From contig JBQCHL010000027.1 of the NCBI GenBank assembly GCA_051954695.1, positions 1 through 64,000 on the forward strand: 64,000 bases of DNA. The letters are read 5' to 3'. The notes beneath the pieces are model-generated. The model searched no databases and had not been told where the DNA came from. It worked only from the letters and a program-made list of their open reading frames with translations. The translations under genes and the position numbers were made by a program. The DNA comes from Terrimonas_A sp051954695 (GTDB taxonomy: Bacteria > Bacteroidota > Bacteroidia > Chitinophagales > Chitinophagaceae). Below are positions 55,206 through 63,018 of this stretch, one piece after another. Each line of letters begins with the position of its first letter. The first letter of the stretch is position 1.

Positions 55206-56143
55206 AAACCTGCTTTTGTTTCGATCAGGTAATTGTTCCTGCCTGCAGAATTACGGGAGATCAGTTCACCCAAAAATCCGGCAAGGAATAATTGCACACC
55301 GATGATCACTGATGCAATGGCAAGATAGAATCCTGGTCTGTTTGTAAGCGGATAATTATAATCCACCAGTTTGGAAATAAATAAATAGATGGAGAAACCG
55401 GTTCCTATCAGGAAAAAGATAGTACCCCAGAACCCAAAGAAATGCATCGGGCGCTTACCGAATTTCCCTATGAAAAAGATAGACAGCAGATCAAGAAATC
55501 CGTTCACAAACCGGTTCCACCCAAACTTGCTGACGCCATATTTCCGGGGGCGGTGTTCCACCACTTTCTCACCGATCTTTCGGAAGCCGGCCCATTTTGC
55601 CAGCACTGGCACATAGCGGTGCATTTCACCATACACCTCAATGCTCTTCACCACTTTCTTTTTATATGATTTGAGTCCGCAGTTGAAATCGTGCAACTGT
55701 ATTTTGCTCATTTGCCGGGCAGCAGCATTGAACAATTTGCTGGGAAGATTTTTGGTCAGTTTATTATCGTAACGTTTCTTTTTCCATCCGCTGATCAGGT
55801 CGTAATTGTCTTCAACGATCAGGCGACGGAGTTCGGGTATCTCATCAGGACTATCCTGCAGATCGGCATCCATGGTAATGATCACATCTCCCTGAGCTGC
55901 TTTAAAACCTTCATTGAGGCCGGCAGACTTACCATAATTGCGCTGGAATTTTATGCCTTTGACATTATGGTTCTTCTCCCGCAACTGTTCTATTACATTC
56001 CAGGAATCGTCGGTGCTTCCATCGTCTACAAAGATCACTTCGTAGGAATATTGGTTTTCCTGCATAACCTTTTCTATCCAGGCCGTCAGTTCCGGCAGGG
56101 ACTCTTCTTCATTCAGCAGGGGAATAACCACGGATATATCCAT
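55202..56143 (-). CDS. GT2-family polyprenyl-phosphate glycosyltransferase (GtrB/DPM-like)
   Basis: The product is 313 aa. SVVIPLLNEEESLPELTAW, IFVDDGSTDDS, TMDADLQDSPDEIPEL and GLKSYKKKV are typical of dolichol-phosphate-mannose-synthase-like and GtrB enzymes; two C-terminal membrane helices (about 232-256 and 270-295) anchor it. It would move a sugar from a nucleotide to a lipid phosphate. It is 3 nt after the DUF4199 gene and translationally coupled to the GT4 gene. Confidence 0.93.
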   Translation of the reverse strand: MDISVVIPLLNEEESLPELTAWIEKVMQENQYSYEVIFVDDGSTDDSWNVIEQLREKNHNVKGIKFQRNYGKSAGLNEGFKAAQGDVIITMDADLQDSPDEIPELRRLIVEDNYDLISGWKKKRYDNKLTKNLPSKLFNAAARQMSKIQLHDFNCGLKSYKKKVVKSIEVYGEMHRYVPVLAKWAGFRKIGEKVVEHRPRKYGVSKFGWNRFVNGFLDLLSIFFIGKFGKRPMHFFGFWGTIFFLIGTGFSIYLFISKLVDYNYPLTNRPGFYLAIASVIIGVQLFLAGFLGELISRNSAGRNNYLIETKAGL

Positions 56144-56146
56144 GTC

Positions 56147-56641
56147 CTATTGTCTTCTTATTAATAAAATACCGGCACCGGCTGCAGTAAAAATAGTGCC
56201 CATCACCAAATATCCGAAAATTGCCATGGAAACATGTCCGGTAGCATACTGTTTTTTAGATTCTGCCACTTTCTCTTCTATTTCCGCCGGCGTTCTGTCC
56301 TTTTCATTCTTCAAAAGATATTCTTTGTAAGCGACAGCGGCTTCTTCTGCCAATTCAGGATGCACTTTAATGAAGATCGCAGTAAAGCTCACCATGATCA
56401 GCGCAACAACCACAAAACAACGGAATCCCTGTGCAAAAATATCTCCGAACTTGCCGGTATACGATTCCGACCGGGAATAGGCAAATAAGGTCCAGAATAT
56501 CCCACCAGCATACAACGCATAATTAACGAGGTGAAGATTGGATTCTGCTGTTTTCTTAGTAAAATACATGATCAACGCAAATGAAAGCATGGCAACGCCA
56601 GTAATCAGACCTTTTACCAGTGGGGTGATTTTTTTACTCAT
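56147..56641 (-). CDS. DUF4199 four-helix membrane protein
   Basis: The product is 164 aa with four membrane segments (GLITGVAMLSFALIMYF; LYAGGIFWTLFAYSRS; FRCFVVVALIMVSFTAIFI; SMAIFGYLVMGTIFTAAGAGIL) and a charged loop of about 40 residues (about 95-135) between the last two. Function unknown. The position between dihydroorotase-like and GT2 genes is recurrent in Bacteroidetes, suggesting a link with envelope glycans. Confidence 0.88.
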   Translation of the reverse strand: MSKKITPLVKGLITGVAMLSFALIMYFTKKTAESNLHLVNYALYAGGIFWTLFAYSRSESYTGKFGDIFAQGFRCFVVVALIMVSFTAIFIKVHPELAEEAAVAYKEYLLKNEKDRTPAEIEEKVAESKKQYATGHVSMAIFGYLVMGTIFTAAGAGILLIRRQ

Positions 56642-56650
56642 TGGATTTAA

Positions 56651-57913
56651 TTATTGGAGAACCACTCCTCCTTTATGTACAATACCGATCACTTTTCCTG
56701 TAAGCTCCTTTCCGATGAACGGTGTATTTTTTGATTTTGAACGGATATCCTTTTCTGAGACGGCCCATTTTTTGGAAGGATCGAACAGGGATAATGAAGC
56801 AGCCTGTCCTTCCTGTATGCTTATTGCAGGCAGGCCAAATATTTTGCGTGGATTGATCGAAAGCAGTTCAACCCATTTTGCAGGGTTTACTTCCGGCATT
56901 GCTGTATTCAATACTGCATAGGCAGTTTCAAGACTGATCATTCCATTCTTTGCATATTCAAACTCCAGCACTTTGCTATCGTATTCATGAGGCAGGTGGT
57001 GCGAAGCGATACAATCAATGATACCGTCGGTGATGCCTTTGCGCAGCGATTCCCTGTCGGCTGCAGAACGCAGCACAGGATTCACTTTTAGGTTAGTATC
57101 GTACCCTTTCAGCTCCTCATCGGTAAAGAAAAGGTGATAAGGCGTAACAGAACAGGTTATATCTATACCATCCTTTTTCCCTTCCCGGATATGCGCTACC
57201 GAAGAAGCGGCGCTGATACCGGTAAGATGAAGCCGTGAGCCAGCATATGCAGTGAGTTGAATATCGCGGGAAACGATCAGTTCCTCAGCCAGCTCCGGTT
57301 TGCCTGGCAAACCGAGCCGGGTGGAAACAATGCCTTCGTGCATCAGTCCATGCGGGTTGATGCTTTTATCATCCGGCACCTGTACCAGTAAACCGCCAAA
57401 TGCCTTTACATATTGCAAAGCTTTTACCAGCAGTCCGGCCGATTGAACGGAGTTGGTACCATCACTGAATGCCAGGGCACCGCTGTTTTTCATATCATAC
57501 ATTTCAGCCAGTTCCTTTCCTTCCGTGTTGCGCGTGATGGCGCCGATAGGATGAACCGACACCGGAAGAGCCCGGCTTTTCTGCACGATATATTCTACGT
57601 TGGCTTTATTGTGAATACAGGGATTTGTATTAGGAATAACCAGAATATCAGTGAACCCGCCGGCAGCGGCAGCGGCTGCTCCGGATTCGAGAGTTTCCTT
57701 GAACTCATAACCGGGATCTCCGAAATTAGCAAACACATCCATCCATCCTGGCGAAACGTGTATGCCTGGCTGGTCAATCACTTTATCAGCCTGTTCAGTA
57801 AGGTTTTTACCGATGGCTTTGATGATTCCGTCTGCAATAAAAATATCAGCTGTTTGTCCGTTGAAAGGTGAAGCCGGGTCCGTTATCCGGGCTTGTTTAA
57901 TGATGATTTTCAT
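56651..57913 (-). CDS. Dihydroorotase homologue lacking catalytic metal ligands
   Basis: The product is 420 aa with the amidohydrolase fold of class I dihydroorotases: start IIIKQARITDPASPFNG, PNTNPCIHNKANVEYI, and a C-terminal SINPRKIFGLPAISIQEG. However, the family HxHxR motif is replaced: in WMDVFANFGDPG, positions 61, 63 and 65 are Phe, Asn and Gly. The usual TDHAPH is ASHHLPH. Metal binding and dihydroorotate hydrolysis are therefore unlikely; it may be a non-catalytic partner, as known for PyrC-like proteins that support aspartate transcarbamoylase. The gene heads the DUF4199-GT2-GT4 run (9-nt gap). Confidence 0.88.
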   Translation of the reverse strand: MKIIIKQARITDPASPFNGQTADIFIADGIIKAIGKNLTEQADKVIDQPGIHVSPGWMDVFANFGDPGYEFKETLESGAAAAAAGGFTDILVIPNTNPCIHNKANVEYIVQKSRALPVSVHPIGAITRNTEGKELAEMYDMKNSGALAFSDGTNSVQSAGLLVKALQYVKAFGGLLVQVPDDKSINPHGLMHEGIVSTRLGLPGKPELAEELIVSRDIQLTAYAGSRLHLTGISAASSVAHIREGKKDGIDITCSVTPYHLFFTDEELKGYDTNLKVNPVLRSAADRESLRKGITDGIIDCIASHHLPHEYDSKVLEFEYAKNGMISLETAYAVLNTAMPEVNPAKWVELLSINPRKIFGLPAISIQEGQAASLSLFDPSKKWAVSEKDIRSKSKNTPFIGKELTGKVIGIVHKGGVVLQ

Positions 57914-57942
57914 TAAGGTGCGAAGATAAAGGTTGTTTTTGG

Positions 57943-57973
57943 TTCGGAAAAATGGTAAAAAACCTTACTTTTG
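57943..57973 (+). promoter_or_regulatory. Probable promoter of tRNA-Pro
   Basis: TACTTTTG (57966-57973) matches TAnnTTTG. TTCG (57943-57946) lies 19 nt before it as a near-match to -33 TTTG. The tRNA follows 74 nt later. Confidence 0.5.
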
Positions 57974-58047
57974 CAACCCGCTGGTTTTCGAGCAGTCAAA
58001 ATGCGAAATTGATCAGTGGATTCCCCAACGGGAATACCGGTTTTGTT

Positions 58048-58121
58048 CGGGACGTAGCGCAGCCCGGTAGCGCACTTGCATGGGGTGCAAGGGGTCGCTA
58101 GTTCGAATCTAGTCGTCCCGA
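58048..58121 (+). tRNA. tRNA-Pro (anticodon GGG)
   Basis: This is a 74-nt cloverleaf: acceptor CGGGACG / CGTCCCG (perfect 7 bp), D-arm GCGC...GCGC, anticodon stem CTTGC / GCAAG around the loop ATGGGGT (anticodon GGG), T-arm CTAGTTCGAATCTAG, and discriminator A. CCA is not encoded. It reads CCC and CCU proline codons. Confidence 0.93.
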
Positions 58122-58125
58122 CTCC

Positions 58126-58192
58126 GCCCGCCGAAGCTTTGCTGCCTTCGTATTACTACGGCAGCCGCATAGCGAAGGCGGGCTTTTCTTTT
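58126..58192 (+). terminator. Terminator after tRNA-Pro
   Basis: An outer stem GCCCGCC / GGCGGGC and an inner stem GCTGCC / GGCAGC form a branched hairpin, followed by TTTTCTTTT. It directly follows the tRNA. Confidence 0.8.
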
Positions 58193-58261
58193 GCCCTTGT
58201 TAAGATATCAAATACCTACCTGAACCATTCTGAACACCCTTGGGGTCACAAAACGGGGCTA

Positions 58262-58297
58262 TTTACAATAATTTACACCGTTTACATTTTAATTTAC
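58262..58297 (+). repeat. Four phased TTTACA boxes
   Basis: TTTACA occurs at 58262, 58272, 58281 and 58292, so the repeats are 10, 9 and 11 bp apart, close to one helical turn each. They lie in the gap between the tRNA terminator and the secreted-protein gene at 58436. The rest of this gap shows nothing recognisable. Confidence 0.55.
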
Positions 58298-58435
58298 AGT
58301 CCTGGTCCTTCAAGCTGAAAGGATCAAAGTAGTTTCGGCGTATCAAACTTTAACTGGATTTGACAAATAAGAAATGCCTTAAGCAGATCTTATTCACCAG
58401 GAGAAGTATCTATGTTAATTAAACCTACAAAGAGT

Positions 58436-58963
58436 ATGAAAAAAGTTATCTATGCGCTGATCTTACCGCTGGTTGTGGTAAGCGGACTGGTATTTGCCAA
58501 TCGCGAAATCAAAAATGAAACTGCTAAAAAATCGACCTCAAAGCCACTCACTGCTGTTGAAGTGAAAGCGGAAAGGGAAAAATGGGAGGCTACTCCTGAA
58601 GGTATAAAGTACAAAAAATGGGAAGAGTCTCCCGAAGGGAAAAAAGTGCTTGCCGGTGCTGCCAGAATAAGGAACAATACCGATATGGAAGCTGTTGTAA
58701 CCTCTCTTTCCCTTCCGCCAGGTTCACGATTAGGCTTCGGAGTGATGGCCAGGATTGATGGTGTCGATTATATTGTAAGGTTTGATCTGGAAAAGTCTCA
58801 ACTTGAGCAATTGCAGAGCCTGGAGGTTAACGACAAAATAATTATAAGAAGCCTAAATGTATCGCACGCGCCCAAGTATGCCTATCCAATAATATCGGGC
58901 GACTATGTAGAACGGGATGGTAAAATAATTTATAAACGCATCCCTCCCAAAGACGGTTGCTGA
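58436..58963 (+). CDS. Small secreted protein of unknown function
   Basis: The product is 175 aa with a clear signal peptide (KVIYALILPLVVVSGLVFA). A lysine/glutamate-rich N-terminal part contains an internal duplication, KWEATPEGIKY then KWEESPEGKKV; the rest is beta-rich (SRLGFGVMARIDGVDYIVRF, NDKIIIRSLNVSHAPKYAYPIISGDYVE). No family was recognised. The frame is open from an ATG at 58412; 58436 starts the signal peptide. Confidence 0.75.
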   Translation: MKKVIYALILPLVVVSGLVFANREIKNETAKKSTSKPLTAVEVKAEREKWEATPEGIKYKKWEESPEGKKVLAGAARIRNNTDMEAVVTSLSLPPGSRLGFGVMARIDGVDYIVRFDLEKSQLEQLQSLEVNDKIIIRSLNVSHAPKYAYPIISGDYVERDGKIIYKRIPPKDGC

Positions 58964-58976
58964 GTAAATAGCTCAA

Positions 58977-59010
58977 AAAAGGGTCACTACGGTGGCCCTT
59001 TAATATTTTA
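58977..59010 (+). terminator. Probable terminator of the secreted-protein gene
   Basis: The 9-bp stem AAGGGTCAC / GTGGCCCTT (one T-G pair) with loop TACG is followed by a T-rich stretch. Confidence 0.6.
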
Positions 59011-59199
59011 TCTCCGATCTTAATCAGCCTAAAGCTGAACGGTGGAATAGCGGGAATACACCTCTTCTCTCCCATTCACGCATACTCCAACAACAAATTC
59101 CCATCAATTCCCAGTAACTTATGCGCGGCCTTCAAAAAAGGAACATCTGGTCGGGCAACAGTTCACTTCGCTCCGTATAACTCATTTTGCCAATAATGA

Positions 59200-59248
59200 T
59201 TGAACGCTTCAACAACCACATATATCCGTTGGCTGTTGAAGCGTTCAA
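59200..59248. terminator. Hairpin downstream of the M13 peptidase gene
   Basis: Arms 59200-59217 and 59231-59248 pair 17 of 18 positions (TTGAACGCTTCAACA core) around a 13-nt loop. It lies 18 nt past the stop of the minus-strand peptidase and is a probable terminator. The 58964-59265 stretch otherwise shows no gene. Confidence 0.7.
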
Positions 59249-59265
59249 CATATTATTACAATACC

Positions 59266-61284
59266 CTACCAAACCTTTATCCGCTCACTTTCCGGCTTAT
59301 ACATCTTATCTCCCGGCTGCACATTAAACGCATTGTAAAACGGCGTAAAATTCATCAGTGGACCGTTCACCCGCCAAACAGCCGGTGAGTGTGGATTCGT
59401 ATTTACATACATCCTCATAAACTGATCCGTTGTTTTAACTCTCCATATCCTGGCAATGGAAATAAAGAACCGTTGATCAGGTGTAAAGCCATCCAGCTTT
59501 GTAGTATCGTTTCCCTCTTTCGTCATTTTGAAAGCGTCATACGCAATAGCGATACCAGCAAGATCTGCTGTATTTTCTCCAAGGGTCAATGCGCCTTTCA
59601 CATGCAATGAATCAAGCACGGTAAACAAGTTATATTGATCAAGAACCTGTTGGGTGCGCGCCTTGAACTTTTCATAGTCAGCTTTTGTCCACCAATCCGT
59701 AACGTTGCCCACTTTATCATACTGTGCTCCCTGGTCATCAAATGAATGCGTGATCTCATGGCCGATCACCATACCTATACCGCCATAGTTCAGTGCATCG
59801 TCGGCATTCATGTCAAAGTAAGGAGGCTGCAGTATTCCCGCAGGAAAAACAATTTCATTCAACGGAGGGTTATTGTAGGCAGTTACTGTCGGCGGGGTTG
59901 TATACCATTCCGTTCTGTCAACCGGTTGACCAAGTTTTGCCAGCATATATGCGTAATCGTTTCTATTGGCCGACAACCTGTTCTCAAAATATGTATCCCT
60001 TTTCACTTCCACTTTTGAATAGTCTCTCCATTTGTCGGGATAGCCGATCTTCTCTGTAAACGCCGCTAGCTTCTCTTTTGCTTTTGCCTTGGTAGAATCG
60101 CTCATCCAATCCAGCCTGGTGATCCTGGCTTCAAATGCTTTCTTCAGGTTATCCACCAGCACCCGCATCCGCTTCTTTGCTTCATCGGGAAAATATTTCT
60201 TTACATACAACTGTGCCAAAGCCTGACCAAGAGAGCGATCAACCGCTTGTGTCATTTCTTCTGCACGTGGCTTCATCACAGCCTGGCCGGTGAGCACTTT
60301 TGCATAGTTGAAGTTCACATCATTAAAAGGTTTGCTTAAAAAACCGGAATAATCACGAAGCATGCTGGCTTTTAAATACACTTTCCAATCATTGACCGGC
60401 ACGGTCGACAGCATTGCGTTGAGTTTGTCATAATAAGCAGGCTGACCCATGTTCACCGAATCCACTTTAGCACCATAATCCGCCAGCAAAGTGGGCCAGC
60501 TAAGATTCGGTTGTTTCTTCGACAGATCCGCAACAGCCAGCTTATTGTAATTGGCTTTTACATCCCGGAGTTCAATATTTGTTCTGTGAGAGCTGGCGAG
60601 TTGCTTTTCTATTTCATAAACAAGGGAAGCATTTTTTTCAGCAGTAGCAGCATCAGTCCCGATCAGTTGAAAGTAAGAGCTGAGTGCTGTTTTATAAGCT
60701 TGTTGAATGCCGGCTGTTGAAGGATCTGTTTTGAAATAATAATCTCTTTCCGGCAAACCAAGTCCGGCCTGTGCTAATTGAACAATATTCACTGAGCTTT
60801 GCTTATCATCAGGTCCGACATAAAAACCGATCAGCGATCTGTCGCCCGCTTTTTGTTCGTCTGCTATAAGTTTCAGCAATCCAGGCAGGTCTGTTACTGC
60901 ATCTATCTTTGCCAGGATCGGTTTTATCGGTTCATAACCACGTTTATCAATCGCCACTGTATCCATTCCTGATGCATAGAAATCCCCTACTTTCTGTTCA
61001 ATACTTCCCGCAGGGTTATTTGCTGCGGCTACACTGTCAAGAATTCCCTGCAAACGGATCCGCTGTGGATAGTTCAAAAAAGAATAAGATCCCACTCCTG
61101 ATTGGCTGGCTGGTATAGTTGCACTGTCATACCAGGTCTTGTTGACGTACATAAAAAAATTATCGCCGGGCTTTATAGTAGAATCGATACCGGTGATCAG
61201 CCCCTGGCCAGGAACCTGGTCAGCCGCTCGTTTACAGCTAAACGCCAGTGTGGCGACGAGGGACAATAAAAGCAGTCTTGTCAT
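59266..61284 (-). CDS. M13-family zinc metallopeptidase lipoprotein (PepO/neprilysin-like)
   Basis: The product is 672 aa. A signal peptide with lipobox AFSC (C17) anchors it in the envelope. The N-terminal M13 domain (about 40-440) begins IKPGDNFFMYVNKTW; the catalytic domain carries the zinc motif HEITH in MVIGHEITHSFDDQG and the third ligand in GENTADLAG. The C-terminus ends in YKPESERIKVW. These enzymes cleave oligopeptides. The frame is open to 61407, but the ATG at 61284 matches the signal peptide. It is 131 nt after the spermidine-synthase-like gene on the same strand. Confidence 0.94.
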   Translation of the reverse strand: MTRLLLLSLVATLAFSCKRAADQVPGQGLITGIDSTIKPGDNFFMYVNKTWYDSATIPASQSGVGSYSFLNYPQRIRLQGILDSVAAANNPAGSIEQKVGDFYASGMDTVAIDKRGYEPIKPILAKIDAVTDLPGLLKLIADEQKAGDRSLIGFYVGPDDKQSSVNIVQLAQAGLGLPERDYYFKTDPSTAGIQQAYKTALSSYFQLIGTDAATAEKNASLVYEIEKQLASSHRTNIELRDVKANYNKLAVADLSKKQPNLSWPTLLADYGAKVDSVNMGQPAYYDKLNAMLSTVPVNDWKVYLKASMLRDYSGFLSKPFNDVNFNYAKVLTGQAVMKPRAEEMTQAVDRSLGQALAQLYVKKYFPDEAKKRMRVLVDNLKKAFEARITRLDWMSDSTKAKAKEKLAAFTEKIGYPDKWRDYSKVEVKRDTYFENRLSANRNDYAYMLAKLGQPVDRTEWYTTPPTVTAYNNPPLNEIVFPAGILQPPYFDMNADDALNYGGIGMVIGHEITHSFDDQGAQYDKVGNVTDWWTKADYEKFKARTQQVLDQYNLFTVLDSLHVKGALTLGENTADLAGIAIAYDAFKMTKEGNDTTKLDGFTPDQRFFISIARIWRVKTTDQFMRMYVNTNPHSPAVWRVNGPLMNFTPFYNAFNVQPGDKMYKPESERIKVW

Positions 61285-61415
61285 ATAGGTTGATTTAAGA
61301 AATGGAGAATTGGTTAAATGTACGGAAGAGAGGCTAATAAGTAAAATCGAAAACCGCGTAAAAAATGAAAGGCGAGCTATTTTGAAAGTTTGATGCACTG
61401 GAGACAAAGTGAATT

Positions 61416-62075
61416 TTAATGTGGAGACGCAACAAATATCTTATTGATCCCAAATTCGATCCGCCTATAACCTGGAAACACACGATCCATCAGCGAACAA
61501 ATCTCCTGATCTAAAGATTTACTTTTTTCAAGATAATTCAGCACAAAACGACCGCCAGATTGCAAACCTGATTTGCATTGTTCCAGGAATGTGGCAGACG
61601 AAACAAAATCAGGAACATTCCTCCCCATAAAAACATCGCAGACAATCAGCGGATACTGCTTTTTATTTTCTTGCATAAATAGCTCTGCATCCATACAAAC
61701 AGCCTCAATCCGGGATAGGTTATGTTCCGGCAGCAGTTCGATCGCCAGGTCAAGCACATTCTTATCGATATCGACAAGAGTGTAAGCAGGATGAAAGCCC
61801 ATGTTTTCAAGAATCTGAACGGCACTTGCAAGTCCTGTTCCCAGCACAAGCACATGGTCAACCATGGCGAGTTCTTCTTTAATTTGTTTGAAAGCAGTGA
61901 GCAGCGGGCGGTATCGCCTTCCATTGGAATACCAGGCATCCTCAGTAGCAAGCTGCCATTGATTGCGGTGCAGGTACAGGTCAAGCACCGGGTGAAGGGG
62001 GCTGGATCGCCGTTCTATACAGATGGGGTATAAAAAACTGAGCAGCCGTTTATGAAAAGGAATTTTCATTTGCAA
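61416..62075 (-). CDS. Spermidine-synthase-like / class I SAM-fold protein
   Basis: The product is 219 aa. The Rossmann-like core shows VLVLGTGLASAVQIL, an acidic strand TLVDIDKNVLDLA, and CMDAELFMQ; VCDVFMGRNVPDFVSSATFLEQC resembles the D-x-F region of polyamine aminopropyltransferases. The catalytic Asp of spermidine synthases is matched by D in VCDVF, but the N-terminal beta domain is shortened, so the reaction is uncertain; a methyltransferase role is also possible. Confidence 0.75.
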   Translation of the reverse strand: MQMKIPFHKRLLSFLYPICIERRSSPLHPVLDLYLHRNQWQLATEDAWYSNGRRYRPLLTAFKQIKEELAMVDHVLVLGTGLASAVQILENMGFHPAYTLVDIDKNVLDLAIELLPEHNLSRIEAVCMDAELFMQENKKQYPLIVCDVFMGRNVPDFVSSATFLEQCKSGLQSGGRFVLNYLEKSKSLDQEICSLMDRVFPGYRRIEFGINKIFVASPH

Positions 62076-62300
62076 GAAGATCCGGCTTTTTATTCACTAT
62101 AAATACATACACAATTATCAAACCAAAGACGCTTGAATGCCAGGACACGCCTTGCGCCCTGTCGCAAATGACACATAAACTGTCGTTCACACACCCCCTA
62201 TTTTACGTCTATTCGCCAGAATTTTAACCGGTCTTCCGCACAAGAAAATGATCGTTGAATTGATTATATTGAGAATGAAAAATTTTAAAAATTATATGTC

Positions 62301-62945
62301 ATGGGCAAAGTTATAGTAAAGGCATTCTCCCTTTCGCTTGACGGATACGGAGCAGGGCCGCATCAAACACTCACAGAACCAATGGGCGTAGGAAGTGAAG
62401 GTCTTCATACCTGGATGAGGACTACCAAAATGTTTCATCAGATGATGGGTAAAGATGGCGGAACTGAAGGGCCGGATAATGACCTCGCCACTAACTCGAT
62501 GAATAACCTCGGTGCCTGGATCATGGGCCGTAATATGTTCGGGCCGATCCGTGGTCCCTGGCCCGATAATGAATGGAAAGGCTGGTGGGGGCCCGAGCCG
62601 CCATATCATTGTCCGGTATACGTTTTAACTCATCATGCGAGAGAGCCGCTTGAAATGAAAGGAGGAACTGTATTTTATTTCATTACAGATGGCATTGAAT
62701 CCGCTTTGGAAAAAGCAAAGAAAGCTGCCAATGGTAAAGATATCAGGATCGGTGGCGGTGTGTCCACAGTCAGGCAATACCTACAGGCGGGGCTGATTGA
62801 TGAAATGCAATTGACGATCTCGCCGGTATTGCTCGGCTCAGGGGAGAATTTATTTGCAGGATTGGATCTGCTGGCTTTAGGATTTAATGAGGTGGAGAAG
62901 ATCAATGGAGAGAAGGCAATGCATGTTGTCTTGAAAAGAAAATAG
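62301..62945 (+). CDS. Dihydrofolate-reductase-like (RibD C-terminal fold) protein
   Basis: The product is 214 aa. KVIVKAFSLSLDGYGAG is the family start, GAWIMGRNMFGPIRGPW and KDIRIGGGVSTVRQYLQAGLIDEMQLTISPVLLGSGENLF the central and C-terminal signatures of the RibD/DHFR-like reductase fold that binds NADPH. The substrate of these stand-alone proteins is not known. It diverges from the SAM-fold gene across 225 nt that show no clear feature. Confidence 0.88.
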   Translation: MGKVIVKAFSLSLDGYGAGPHQTLTEPMGVGSEGLHTWMRTTKMFHQMMGKDGGTEGPDNDLATNSMNNLGAWIMGRNMFGPIRGPWPDNEWKGWWGPEPPYHCPVYVLTHHAREPLEMKGGTVFYFITDGIESALEKAKKAANGKDIRIGGGVSTVRQYLQAGLIDEMQLTISPVLLGSGENLFAGLDLLALGFNEVEKINGEKAMHVVLKRK

Positions 62946-63018
62946 TGGGCTATTTGTTTTAAGATACAGGCACACGCTCTATTTGATCTGTGAAAATTAT
63001 TACTTATCTTATCCGATC

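Noticed and set aside
55691..56164. 157-residue plus-strand ORF
   Set aside because: It is antisense to the GT2 gene, with all GT2 motifs on the other strand.
58048..58121. tRNA-Pro as an integration (att) site
   Set aside because: No integrase, no repeat of the tRNA 3' end and no island-like gene content nearby.
62292..62609. 105-residue minus-strand ORF
   Set aside because: It is antisense to the RibD/DHFR-fold gene and composed of Pro/His-rich shadow sequence.
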